A stretch of DNA of 64,000 nt from Siderastrea radians (lineage: Eukaryota; Cnidaria; Anthozoa; Scleractinia; Rhizangiidae), in contig OZ024898.1 in the NCBI GenBank assembly GCA_964017195.1, positions 15,886,975-15,950,974 on the forward strand, read 5' to 3'. Below are positions 49,332-58,088 of this stretch, piece after piece. Position 1 is the stretch's first letter, and every line of letters begins with the position of its first letter. A model generated the notes under the pieces. The model saw nothing but the letters and a program-made list of their open reading frames with translations, made no database searches and was not told the DNA's origin. The position numbers were made by a program, and so were the translations under genes.

Positions 49332-50243
49332 GATAGTCACTGGATGGGATCCTGTTGATTTCATGTCATCTTGCTTATTTTCTTTGTAGCTGTTAAAGGC
49401 GCTTCACAACTGAAAAAGTTCTCTTCCCTACTTACTGATTCAACTTTATTGTATTTTTGTAGATCAACGAGAATGTTCCAACAGTTTCAATTGATAAAAC
49501 TGATGGCTGTCAAGTGTTCTTTCCGAACGGTATTGGCTCAACTGAAATAGTTACAGCTAAGTCTTCAGAGATGAACATTATGATTCCCAAGCCTGGTACA
49601 CAGGACTTGGTAAGTCACATCCAGTACTTGGTTGTTACACTCCACATTAGCGACCTTCAGATCGAACTACGAGGACGAGATTGAGTACGAGGACGACTTT
49701 TCAAATCTTGTGAGCTTGCTTAAGATTATCGCATGTTACACCAAACTTGTTCCTAAAGCATCCTTCTCTACTGGTAAGTAACAAGGAGCAGCTATGGGTC
49801 TAAGAACGCCATTGGTTTCAGCGGAAATTCGAAAGTCGTAGTCGTGCTCAATCTCGTAGTCGTAGGCTGATCTGAAGGTCGCTATTGTGTATACTGTGAC
49901 GGCAATTTGAGTATTATTCCCCAACACCAAACCACGCCCTTTTTCCGTGTGTTAAAAGTTGTCTAGTTATTCTTGTATGGATTCCCGCGCTTGTGGTTTT
50001 GAAGAAGATGGCAATAATTATCATCTAGTGACTTCAAAAACGCCACGACGTGTTTTTTATTTCATGCTTTAAAGTTGATAGTCTCCAGTTCTTTCTTATA
50101 GTTTTTCCTTTTTTCTTTTTTTTCATTTCTGACTGCTTGTTTTGGTACTGTTGTAACAGGCGGAGTTTTCCCTCCCCGAGCAATTCAAGAGCACATGGAA
50201 TGGCAAGACATTTGTGACCACATGCAGTGAATCTCTTGGATGA
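29437..50243 (+). CDS. CAP1: adenylyl cyclase-associated protein (CAP), complete in 14 coding exons
   Basis: Exons: 29437-29530, 29658-29689, 29795-29863, 33066-33143, 34510-34563, 36202-36291, 36508-36593, 37629-37734, 37894-38071, 39151-39323, 41259-41382, 42030-42112, 49463-49609, 50160-50243. All borders are GT/AG and phases agree, giving 465 aa against about 475 in vertebrate CAP1. Parts in order: N-terminal oligomerisation helix ([13 protein letters not shown], 8-20), helical-folded domain (about 45-203, ending [10 protein letters not shown]), polyproline P1 (PPPPPP, about 222-228), WH2 ([10 protein letters not shown]...LRKV, about 243-285), then the beta-sheet CARP domain (about 310-460; [20 protein letters not shown]). 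Family role: CAP recharges actin monomers and works with cofilin to depolymerise filaments; it acts in the cytoplasm and originally was found bound to adenylyl cyclase. Introns 3, 10 and 12 are enlarged by mobile elements; intron 12 alone is 7.3 kb. The final LWNG-type motif reads [10 protein letters not shown]. Confidence 0.95.
30135..31077. mobile_element. TIR element with C-run termini, copy 2 (943 bp), in CAP intron 3
   Basis: Left end ATGCAGGGTTCAATTCTACC, right end the complement of ATGCATGGTTCAATTTTACC. Both are followed by TGTT(G/A)CCATCCCCCC, a C-run and CCCGGGCA. The internal layout (second CCCACCCCCGGG blocks 60-110 bp inside each end) mirrors copy 1 at 13737-14637, although the internal sequence differs. 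No transposase is visible. Confidence 0.75.
31195..31400. repeat. degenerate tandem repeat of about 11 and 22 bp in CAP intron 3
   Basis: Units such as CTGCAATGAAC, CTGCAATGAGC, CTCCAGTGAGC, CTACAAAGAC, CTACAATTACC and CTACTATGAAC follow one another. They are variants of a CTACAATGAGC-like motif, much diverged. Confidence 0.75.
32391..32645. repeat. long palindrome with hammerhead-like cores, copy 2, in CAP intron 3
   Basis: The arms are about 100 bp: ACACAAAACTTTGGATTTAT...GTAAAGAGATTGAAAGCTG on the left and its complement to about 32603 on the right. The plus strand at 32494 reads CTGATGA, AGGGCTAACGCTC, AAAA, TGTC, then CAGCTTTCAATCTCTTTAC. The minus strand carries a second core with CTGACGAAGGGCTAA, TTTGAAAC. 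Helix-I-like pairing of GAAAGCTG with CAGCTTTC is kept. GAAA has become AAAA in the plus core, so that core is probably dead. The sequence to 32645 is shared with copy 1 at 26010-26131. Confidence 0.6.
39441..40254. mobile_element. 814-bp TIR element in CAP intron 10
   Basis: The terminal inverted repeats are TACCGTAAACACCGG and CCGGTGTTTACGGTA. They continue inward as AGATAAGCCGCAC near both ends (39475 and 40172, plus GTGCGGCTTAT at 40226). It encloses a plus-strand ORF with a HIRAN-like segment but no transposase, so it looks non-autonomous with captured or relic coding sequence. A target duplication was not clear. Confidence 0.8.
39857..40153 (+). CDS. HIRAN-like domain ORF carried by the TIR element
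   Basis: A 98-codon open frame. The segment from about residue 35 to 83 reads [20 protein letters not shown], then [20 protein letters not shown]. The pattern G-(x)-L-x-C-x-R-E-x-D-N-x-x-D-x-x-A-I-K-V and V-G-H-L-P-R matches HIRAN-type domains, which bind DNA ends in HLTF-like proteins and occur as stand-alone proteins near mobile elements. The first 30 residues look unlike the rest, so the true start may be an internal Met (residue 26 or 31). It ends before the expected last strands. It may be a relic, but no stop interrupts the core. Confidence 0.5.
   Translation: MLSLCSFAKQILAISSAVCGIHHCSMLTRMAHVNNDIWKPSIGDSLTCGREFDNSLDKFAIKVVNNGETVGHLPRNFLKIAWYRFDFILCALGVIHGK
40715..41010 (-). pseudogene. 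Penelope-like element GIY-YIG endonuclease remnant
   Basis: The minus strand encodes [20 protein letters not shown], then [32 protein letters not shown] and [16 protein letters not shown]. The YVGYT core, the R-H-L-x-x-x-x-E-E-H helix, the IG-K-H-L segment and the E-M-x-F-I-K-x-x-K-P-x-L-N-T-Q-S-D-S tail are typical of the C-terminal endonuclease of cnidarian and fish Penelope-like elements. The catalytic Arg position is shifted or altered (R-H-L-F-Q-C) and the RT is missing. It lies in CAP intron 10, opposite to the gene. Confidence 0.8.
42128..42172. repeat. TTTA-rich simple repeat
   Basis: TTTATTTATTTATTATTTAT follows exon 12 of CAP closely. It may be the tail of an unrecognised retroelement copy. 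Confidence 0.7.
43878..43944. repeat. (TTA)n microsatellite in CAP intron 12
   Basis: About 22 perfect ATT units. Confidence 0.97.
44087..48521. mobile_element. TIR element with 9-bp target duplication, host of a nested element
   Basis: The inverted termini are TAGCCTGCGTAG(A/C)AGGCG and its complement. They extend over about 110 bp of GC-rich sequence including ACGGGGAAGGGGAA, GACGAGGGAACGCCTGC and TACAAAGACCCC. CTAAAATGT flanks both sides (44078-44086, 48522-48530), a clean 9-bp duplication as expected for Mutator-like elements, though superfamily assignment from duplication length alone is inference. Without the nested element at 44231-47486 it is about 1.2 kb. A GCGGCCGC(T)GGCGGCCGC hairpin lies at 48380-48398. 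No transposase is seen. Confidence 0.85.
44231..47486. mobile_element. 3.26-kb TTAA-flanked element nested in the 9-bp-TSD element
   Basis: GGACGGTGGCCCCTA at 44231 and TAGGGGCCACCGTCC ending 47486 are perfect inverted termini, and TTAA borders both (44227-44230, 47487-47490). TTAA duplications are typical of piggyBac and Kolobok elements. GGGGTTACCGTGCATTTT occurs twice inside (about 44325 and 44688). Several short ORFs occur, but none shows a transposase motif, so this copy is probably non-autonomous. Confidence 0.85.
48682..49199 (-). pseudogene. LINE ORF2 C-terminal fragment with zinc-knuckle-like motif
   Basis: The minus strand first reads [16 protein letters not shown] (RT palm end), then after a frameshift near 49030 a frame with [20 protein letters not shown] and [19 protein letters not shown], then [20 protein letters not shown]. 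The C-x(2-3)-C-x(7-8)-H-x(4)-C pattern followed by a HNA(A/V) helix is typical of the C-terminus of R2-like and related non-LTR retrotransposons. In the expected CxxCG motif the second Cys is displaced (CRMWGC). It is frameshifted and 5'-truncated. Confidence 0.75.
49272..49331. repeat. (ATT)n microsatellite
   Basis: About 20 ATT units just upstream of the LINE fragment and 130 bp before CAP exon 13. Confidence 0.97.
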
Positions 50244-50664
50244 GAGGCGACTGCCCTTCCCGCCCAAACTTCGATTTGCCCGGCTTCATGCACAAAGTCA
50301 ATTTTCAATGTGAACTGTGTAGAATTAGCAAGCATATTAAATGACCATTTGACAAGAACCTCTCAAAGAAAGTCTAAAATTTCACTCACTGAACGTTGAA
50401 CGACTGTGGGCGCTGGGAAACCACTGCTCGTTTACTTCTTTGATCATACGAGTAACTGTAAACCTTAGGATTGCACTTACTGAAGTAACTGAAGTAGCCT
50501 TAGCAGTTTGGGAATTTTAGTACTTGAAGTAAAATTTAACCTGGAATAGGAAAATGATTTTTTTTTCAACATGTTTTGTACTATTGAAAATTAGAGATCA
50601 AAAATTGTATTTTTCCTATTGCACAAAATTGTTCACATGAGAATACCTTAGCGTTGACAAAGAA

Positions 50665-50670
50665 AATAAA
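50665..50670 (+). terminator. poly(A) signal of CAP
   Basis: AATAAA lies 422 bp after the CAP stop codon, followed by GTTTGCATT. It is the first canonical hexamer downstream. Confidence 0.7.
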
Positions 50671-52015
50671 GTTTGCATTATCGAAAAAAAGTCTGTTCTC
50701 TTTCTCAATTGACAATTCTTTGCCGCTTGATAATTTTTTATGGGGAATCCTCTCCTATATTTAAAATGTTGCTCCCTTTTTCACACCATTTGAATTTAGG
50801 GTCATTCGTTGTAATACCCATGCGTATTCTCAGGGCCCCACTGAAAACCGCCAAGGCGAGTGGGCTCCCTGGTTAAATATTATTATTATTATAAAATGGC
50901 TTACAAAATCCTATTATTATCGCCAATCGTGGCTAAAACTCAGTAATCGTTTGCAGAAAACCTTGTGCGCTACACTGAGTCACGGACACTCTCCTCACCC
51001 CATGCAAAGAATTTATTCCAGTCATAACTGTCCGCATTTTAAGGGGAGGACGAGGGCTCAGAGTCCGGCATGATGTGTATGTAAAACCAATTGTGAAAAC
51101 TAGTACATAGGCGTGTTAGAAATATGTGTGGTTTTGCAGAGCGTTGCAAATATGTAAGGCACACTTGTCTCGGGAGAGGTGTTCTAAAAGTATGTACGGG
51201 ACGCTTTGCTGCTAGATTCAAAACCTTACCCCTTTTAGATACCAATTTTTATGGGAATACTACCTCTTCCATCTACCTAGAACAAAATTGTTCCTTTAAG
51301 GTGAGTCAAAAACAGGAGATCATCGTGCACGTTTCTAGTCGCTCAAAGCTTTCGTATATTTCGCGTTGTAATTTCTGCCAAAGTTTTTCAACTCTTTTTG
51401 GTAATTAGTTTTAGCTCCTTTCCCTTTCAGTTTAAGGCGTATTTTGGCGACCCTTAAGAATACTGAAATAATTACTTCCGCCTATCATTTCAATGTAGAC
51501 CTACTCCACGATGGAAATGATTTGTCTGTGAAACAAGCAAGGTAAGAGACATTTTCAAAATATACCCCAAGTATGTGATAATAGGAGTTACAACCGAAAT
51601 TCCATAAATATCGTTCAGAATTCTGTCTGGTGATCCACGGGAAGACTTCTGTGTCGGTTGGACCATACGGAATCAGCGGATTTTTATTATTGCGTTCTGT
51701 CACATAGAACGTGCTGTTCCTTTTGACATGTGGTCTGCGCCAGCATTTTCTCCATCCTCACCTGTAAGTATAAAAAAAAGACACCCCGCAAAATTGAATC
51801 CTTGCCCGCGTGCTTTTAGTTTTCTAAAGATGACACATCTTACACAAAGTGCTGAAATACTGAAATCGCAACTCGAGCATTTAGTCATTCGTCACCATCA
51901 AAGTACCCTCAAAATAACAAGCAAAGCAATTGAAATCTAACAAAAAATAATACGTTTAATAACAAACATCATGTCACAAATATTAATTTAGTTCCCAGGC
52001 TCCTGGCAGATTTGA
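50671..52015. other. intergenic, no firmly supported gene
   Basis: A minus-strand open stretch of about 51560-51760 (with NPLIPYGPTDTEVFPWITRQ) reads like protein and lies below a TATACTTACAG acceptor-like site at about 51770, but frame and splice site do not fit together cleanly. It may be an exon of an unknown gene or a relic. A short ATT run lies at 50880-50895. Confidence 0.35.
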
Positions 52016-53714
52016 CTAATGTGGCTTTCCCTTGGCGACATCCATCATTCTTTTCGAAGCGTCATGACAGTTATCCAATAGAAGGTTGTAGTTAGAGCCA
52101 CCTGCTTTGACGTAATCGGCTACTCTCGTTCCATGCTGCGCAGAGTGGGAGCCTGTTGATTTCCAGGCCTCACTCATGTTATTGGCATTAACAACCACAG
52201 TCTCGCCTGAAGAAACTCACAGGAGCTTTAATCTCAGTGAATATTTTGACTTTTAGTGTTCTTACGCATGTCACAAGAGAAATTCAGTACTGCATGTCTT
52301 CTTATTATTCCATTATTTATGATAATAGTTAGAAGTTTTGATTTAACCGCATAATGAACCGTGCACGAAACCTTTCTGGCTATTATAATTACAGTGATCC
52401 CTTGTTTGGGGAAGCCCATCTTTCCGAGTCCAGGAAAAAGTAATTGTTTAGTGCTAGACATGAAAATATGATGTGCTCCCTTAACAGCTAACATAAGTAA
52501 ACTAAGCTATACGGTTTTTAGGCCTACATGTTCTTATTTTTGTAATCTAGTTTTGCAAACACTAACCTTATGTTTATGTCAACCAATTTAAAAGGACCCC
52601 ATTCCTACATGTTTACGTTCGCGAGTGGTCTACGAGTTTTCTTGCACAGGCTGTAGTGCCTATTATGTTGGTGAGACCAACAGACACTTCGCTACACTCA
52701 TCCGTGAGCACTTGTCCTCAGACAAACACTCTCATATCTTCAAGCACCTTAGGGGTTCTGAAAATTGTTTCCGTCTCTCCTCCGAAGGATTGTTTCAAGA
52801 TCCTTGACTCGGTTTCCACACGTTATCAAGCCATGCACATCCTTTGGGAACAACCCTCACTGGATATGCAAGTGAAACATCATAATTTATGTGTGTCATA
52901 CTAGCGTATTTATGTTCTCTATTTAAATTTTTGGTATATATTTTACACTTTTGGTATATATTTGGTCTTTTCATCTTCCCTTTCTTTTTCACGCTTCAAT
53001 CATTAATTAGTAGTAGTTTTTATCAAACGTTATAATCTTATGTAATGCACATTCATACTCATTTATGGAGCAACTGGCGATGGATGTTCTTTCATAAGAA
53101 ACATGTTTTGTAATGAAAAATGTATTTGAAAAACATCGTGTGGTTTATCAAAACCCAAATTTAAAAATTAGAAGCTTTCGGCTACCTACATGAAGCCTTT
53201 AATTCGATTTAATGAATCATCAGAGGCTGCAGATAGGAAGTCCGAAAGCTTATAATTTTTATTTATTTATTTTTTTCACCAGAGAACGTTCCCATATTTT
53301 AATCTTGTTTAACCCAGCTGGTTTCGTTGTCGTTGTGGTTTTTCCGTTCACACATTAAGAAGTAGAGAGACCCTGGGAACGAGAGAGGCTGACCGCACTG
53401 CCGGACAGTGAGCTACCACCAGCAGTAAGCGACCCTGAAAAAACAATTTTTAATACATTATTAAAATACTACATGGACACCGGCACTTACTTGCATTTCC
53501 GTATCCTGAGCCTTTGTGTACAAGCCAGCGGTCACCTTTAGTCGTTGTTAGCACGACACCAGAATGTTTAACTCCTACGGTCCCTCCCGAACCCCCTAGG
53601 GGTCTGGTCACGTGGTCTATAGAAGCCACATTTGTGTTGTACAAGGCAGTGAGGTCCTGTTTATTGGCGATGCTGTGAGGTTTCGCATGGCCTGACTGGG
53701 AACTGGATGAAGAA
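52016..53714 (-). CDS. small papain-fold (NlpC/LRAT-like) protein with HSGV...DNCHDAS signature, two exons seen
   Basis: Minus-strand exons 53714-53491 and 52206-52016 join across a phase-1 intron (donor GCAA|GTAAGT, acceptor TTTCTTCAG), ending in TAG. The joined peptide contains GVKHSGVVLTTTKGDRWLVH, then an intron after GYGNAS, then ETVVVNANNMSEAW, DYVKAGGSNYNLLLDNCHDA and SKRMM. A conserved-looking His in the HSGV strand and a Cys in N-C-H-D-A-S are arranged as in circularly permuted papain-like folds (LRAT, PPPDE), where the NC Cys is the nucleophile. This is inference from pattern. An acceptor-like TTAG at 53715 makes an upstream exon likely; its start was not found. The intron contains a Penelope endonuclease relic. 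Confidence 0.65.
52560..52905 (+). pseudogene. Penelope-like element GIY-YIG endonuclease fragment
   Basis: The plus strand encodes VVYEFSCTGCSAYYVGETNR, then HFATLIREHLSSDKHSHIFK, HLRGSENC, a frameshift near 52790, and then FKILDSVSTRYQAMHILWEQ. This is the usual order of the Penelope endonuclease: a Cys pair before YVGET, the R-EHL helix, S-H-I-x-x-H-L, and a final E/Q-alpha-helix. It is frameshifted and lacks the RT. It sits in the intron of the minus-strand papain-fold gene, in the opposite orientation. Confidence 0.85.
53155..53265. repeat. fold with AAGCTTTCGG/CCGAAAGCTT termini (probable retroelement tail)
   Basis: AAAAATTAGAAGCTTTCGGC at 53164 is matched by CCGAAAGCTTATAATTTTT at 53248, with about 60 bp between. 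It lies about 250 bp beyond the endonuclease fragment on the same strand and is likely its 3' terminal region. Confidence 0.55.
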
Positions 53715-55360
53715 CTAACCGAGCAAAAGACTGATCAACTAATGAATGATACTTAGTTAGGCTACGAATGTCCCACCATTGAACTATCAACAACTCATTA
53801 TGCTGTTCATCTAAGTAAATCGGTGGAAGACAAAGTATTGGAAAACTACTCGCAGAAAAGGTGTTGTCAGTGGGCTGTTTGTGCTATCTAGAGCAACTTC
53901 CGCGTTCAAATCGAGCCCAGTATGAAATTTTTTATCTGCTTGGGCCCAAAAATGTCAACGTAGAGCTGTCTTAAAAAATGACGACAACAAACCCATACAT
54001 GTAAGGAAATACTTGCCTCATTTCTCGCTCTGTTCGTTAAATTTCCTTCAGCGTGCAAGGTACTGTACACTGACTTCAATTCACGACATACCCAATTCAA
54101 CCGAGATGCAACTGAAATTTTGACTCGGTCGTATTTTCAGTTTCATCGCCAGCTTCAAGTGTAACGTTGCCAAAAATAACCAAGCCGGGTAAAAGTTTGC
54201 AGGAGGAGAAAAAAAAATAAGATTATCATTTTTATTTATGTAAAACAAAACCTTCAGTTGTTCCCTAACGAACCATAAAATTTTGGTGGTATAAACGGGG
54301 TGGTTGTGTCACATAGTAACAGGGTGGGGTCAAAGAATGACCACTTACAAAAAAAGAGTCATAAAAAAAAACAGCAGAGCAAGGCAGCATCAATAAGATA
54401 ACAAAATGAGGACTTTGAGTGGTCGTATTACCGCAGCAGATTCATCACTAATGAAGATAATTATGGCTCCAAAAGGTGTTCGTTGGTGGCAATAATGAGG
54501 TGTTCGTATTAATAACAGAGTACGAAGCGGAACGTGGGGGGGGGGGCACTATAAAACAATTTATCGTTTAGTTTTAATTTACTCAATTTATTTTGTTTAC
54601 GCCTTTGGCTGGGCCCTCCGTCGCCACGCTTGTTACCCATGCGTCTATCTATCCGCCTGTTGTTAAGGCCAATTCAAGGAATCTTTAGACAAGAACACGA
54701 GTATGAACCAGCAGAGAGTCGATCGGTTTAAAATTGACGGAGAAGTGCAAACCATTTGTTATGGTTTGCATCGCACTTTGAGTATTCTGGATGCTCTATG
54801 TTTGGTCGTAGGCATTTTTTCCTACGATGTCATGTTACGTAAACTAACATAGCCTTATTTCGTTTTCGCTATCAGCTGACTCATCTCGTACTTTCCGTAA
54901 TTAAATTTCGGTAGACTTGAAAGTTTTTTAAGACACCCATCTTTCTAGATGAATTTATCTAAAATTCAACAAAGTGAAAAGTTTCAGTCGTTACGGGGAT
55001 GACAAAAAAGGCAAAGGTTGAGATACCATATTTTTTTTTGTAAACATTACGTTATCGATTCGGAACCAAAAAAACAAAACGTCTTTTACTTCCTCATAGT
55101 TGATTGTTGTCATCCTAACTAATTTTAGAAATAGAACTGAATCCATCCACGTATCAAAAAATATCTAAAACTCGATGTTTTGCACTTTGTAGACGCTCAG
55201 TAAAGCTATGAGAGAGGTCCCATGTAAATGGACTAAAATTGAACACTGTCCACATGTGTCCACGCCCCTCGAGAGCTTGCTCGCAGGCTACACCACCCTA
55301 AACAGGATAAACCTATAAAGAACGTTAAAACTCTAAACTCTACCTGTTTGAAGTCGCAAA
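53715..55360. other. no recognised gene or element
   Basis: AT-rich sequence. Upstream exons of the minus-strand papain-fold gene should lie here. A minus-strand open stretch at 53906-54100 was seen but has no support. A G-run lies at 54537-54546. Confidence 0.4.
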
Positions 55361-55525
55361 ATGGCTGATAAATCGCTCGTCCAAGAGTTTGATAATAATT
55401 GCGGAAGACATCTTTCTAGGCCAAAGAATTTTGTTAGGATTTGCCTGCATAAGAAGCCAAGTATGAAACAGGGAACATGGCAAATAACACTCCATCATTT
55501 CATCACTCCAATTCGCATCCTTTGA
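55361..55525 (+). CDS. orphan short ORF, unidentified
   Basis: The ATG in good context (CGCAAAATGG) starts a 54-codon frame beginning MADKSLVQEFDNNCGRHLS and KNFVRICLHKK. It then runs into the degenerate repeats described next. A GTATGA donor-like site at about 55463 would end a first exon after HKKP. No family recognised. It may be a first exon or chance. Confidence 0.25.
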   Translation: MADKSLVQEFDNNCGRHLSRPKNFVRICLHKKPSMKQGTWQITLHHFITPIRIL

Positions 55526-56030
55526 AAGCCGTTCTCAACTTTCCTGATAAACGTTTCATAATACTTTTAAAATTTAGTCCTTACTTTAAGAATAAAGACA
55601 AAAGACATTTCCTGGGCCTTATACTTTGGACACAATTCGCCAACCGATTAAAATCTGAGATAAAATTACAGACCAAATACCGGTATGAAATGTATGAACC
55701 GGTCAACTAGCACTTCATCATTTGATTTTCAGTACTCCAATCTGCATTCATAGACCGAAATTTCAGATTTTCACTGAAAATGTTTCTTGATTCTTTCCTT
55801 AAACAAAGCCTGTCTTAAATTGCGATGAAAATGGAAGAATGAAATGTTTGAACTTGGCAACTAACAACTTAATCATTTCAATTCTCTAATTTGCATTCAT
55901 AGAATTTGACTTATTATCCTTCTTTGGTCACAACTTGCGCACGTTATAAAAGACGAAGAATGAAACTGGTGAACCGGACAACTGAAAATATGTTATTTTT
56001 GTACTTCAGGGTTTGAATGCATAGAAAGTG
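55463..56030. repeat. diverged tandem repeat with GTATGAAA...GCATTCATAGA units
   Basis: Four related blocks begin with (G/A)(T/A)ATGAAA followed by GAACN(T/G)GNCAACTA, ATCATTT and TTTGCATTCATAGA, at about 55463, 55683, 55838 and 55960. Spacing falls from 220 to about 120 bp. The units are strongly diverged. Confidence 0.5.
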
Positions 56031-56774
56031 GATTTTTTTGCCGATAGGTGTTTCTTGGAAGTTTTTATAACAGTGCTCTCCTTAATTTTGATAATACTGC
56101 TAAGATGGACGAAGTAGGAATTTTCTCGTGGACTTATTTTAGGTAGAACGATTTTGGAAGGATTTTCATAGGATTGGCACTTGCTAAAAAGCGTGCGTAC
56201 CTCAGGGTTTTCAATTTTAGGCCAAACAATTGCATCAGTTTATTAACAAACTAAGAAAGTAATAGAAAACTGTCCTGGACTCTCTTGTCTTGTTTTTATA
56301 CCGACAAAAAGGCTTGTTTTTTAGGCTACGTTCTGGGCCTTGGACTTTTTGGGTCCAGGTTTAGCCAGATAGGACTTTTTTAGTATAAAAATTTGGCCCC
56401 ATGCATTCGCACCTCCTCGTCACTAATACACTTAAAAGTAGCCCCTGTGGTGACATAAGCTCAAAGATAGAACCCAGTTCCTCAGAATTTTACTCTAATT
56501 GCAGTTCCAAAAAGGTGTCGTGTCGTTGGCTGTCACGGAGGTTTATGAGAAACGCACCGAGGCAGTGAGTAGTTTTCCCTGCCTGTACGACAAATCGATG
56601 GCAGATTTTACTGATAACTGCGAATCAGGAGCCCATCATCATGCGCTCCTGTTGCGATTTAAAGAAGCTCGAACTACCTTCCTTCAGCTGTGAAATCCAA
56701 TGCGCTTGTTGTTTCCAAGCTTTGTTGTTTCCTGGCCAACCTTACCTCTCGTTCACGTTGTCTCTATCCAGCCA

Positions 56775-56910
56775 GGTGTAAAAATGGGTACCGGTGACAT
56801 ACTGCTGATGGTAGCTCTGCGAGAATTTGAATCCCATCCAGGAGGGAGTAGCAATACTCTCAATTGCTTCATGTTACAAAAACCGGGATAAGCTCCGGGC
56901 GTGTTGGCCT
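56775..56910. repeat. dispersed SINE-like repeat
   Basis: GGGTACCGGTGACATACTGC, CATCCAGGAGGGAGTAGCAA and ACCGGGATAAGCTCCGGGCG form a compact block of moderate GC content that resembles a dispersed repeat common in coral DNA as I remember it. A (GTT)n stretch follows at about 56937. The assignment needs a repeat search. Confidence 0.4.
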
Positions 56911-57050
56911 CTTGGTGTTCGTGTGCGTCTAATACCGTTGTTATTGTTGTTGTTGTTTTACCTAATTTACCTGAAGTAAAGAGTGGTAATGAGTGCAAGT
57001 TCATTTTCAAAAACAGCCAGGCTTATTTTAAATTTTGAAACTTATAAACT

Positions 57051-57633
57051 ATGCCGTTTAAGAGTACAGAAATTTTGCCTGACATAGAAGATGGAGCCAA
57101 GTCACTCTTCACAAATCGAAGTCCGAAACCTTATGTCAAGCCGCGAATAGAAATAAAATACAAATTAAAAACTCAACCCAGTCTTTCGCTCGAATTTCTA
57201 TTACCGAAACATGCCGAAAGGCTGTTGACATCAGCTGAGGAAAGATTTATTTTGGTGCTATCACAGGTAACCAAAGCGTAATATGAGAGTTTGTATGGAG
57301 CAGAAATTCGATCGAATATAATCGGCGGTTTTCCGCCGAAAATACATTAAAATCGAAATAAAGTTTAAAAAACCTTACCTGTTGTGTGTTTGTTAAGCAG
57401 AAAATCGCCCAAAACGGCCTCCGGAAGCTCGGAAAAGCGATTAAAACACAGCAAACACACAACAGGTAAGGTTTTTTAAACTTTATTTCGATTTTAATGT
57501 ATTTTCGGCGGAAAACCGCCGATTTATATATTCGATCGAATTTCAGCTCCATACAAACTCTCATATTACGCTTTGGTTACCTGTGGTGCTATTCAAAAAC
57601 AAACAAAAAACGACTAGAAAAATGGTTAAATAG
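57051..57633 (+). pseudogene. unidentified ORF interrupted by a foldback MITE
   Basis: An ATG at 57051 opens a frame (MPFKSTEILPDIEDGAKSLF, then YVKPRIEIKYKLKTQ, then KHAERLLTSAEERFILVL) that enters the MITE at 57262 and stops seven codons later at 57281. If the MITE and one copy of the GTGCTAT duplication are removed, the frame continues in register after 57592 for another 13 codons to a TAG at 57631-57633, 83 residues in all. The insertion therefore appears to have hit an exon. I do not recognise the protein. It is basic, without signal peptide or membrane segment. If transcribed, the present product has a shortened tail derived from the MITE. Confidence 0.4.
57262..57585. mobile_element. 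324-bp foldback MITE with 7-bp target duplication
   Basis: The inverted termini are CACAGGTAACCAAAGCGTAA and its complement, and arms run almost to the centre near 57425 (AACACACAACAGGTAAGGTT in both). GTGCTAT flanks both sides (57255-57261 and 57586-57592); the match extends two bases further, so the duplication may be 7 to 9 bp. The arms are nearly identical, which suggests a young insertion. A half copy of the same family occurs at 6398-6590. Confidence 0.9.
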
Positions 57634-57806
57634 CGTTTCACGAGATTCCACGACTGAAACTGGCCAGGCAACTAGCTAAATGCATTGGCGCCTACCTAAC
57701 GATAACGATGGCTATGTGATGGTATGACTTTGGTATGATGCAAGCACCAAGTTTAGCAACAAAGCGAGGTTTCGTTTTCCACGGAAACGAACCAATCAGG
57801 ACTCAC

Positions 57807-58088
57807 CATAAAGCCGATAACAATAGAGCACCAAAACCTAACAACAATTGTTATTGAAATGAGGTCGGTGTAAACGGTCGCCAAGCGTTCTCCTGAGAAA
57901 TATTTGAGCTTTGAAACAGCGTCGTCTGGTAACCGCAGAAAAGAAAACACGTAAAATATTGAAGTTTCTTGAGGAGTCGATGTCCGAAAGCTTTTGGAGC
58001 TTTTATCAACTGCAGGGATTCGATAGGAACTTCTGGACGCCATATTGGATCTGTTGAGATCTGCGCCTTCAGTTTCGTGCTGGATCAT
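57807..58088 (-). CDS. probable first exon of an unidentified minus-strand gene, divergent from EYS
   Basis: An open frame from an ATG at 58088 (a second Met in better context, MASRSSYRIPAVDKSSKSF, begins at 58043) runs to a consensus donor, TTTATG|GTGAGT, with the intron starting at 57806. Near the end lies a hydrophobic stretch, LISITIVVRFWCSIVIGFM, which could be a membrane segment. No family recognised. Its start lies about 470 bp from the EYS start codon on the other strand, so the two may share a promoter region. Confidence 0.45.
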
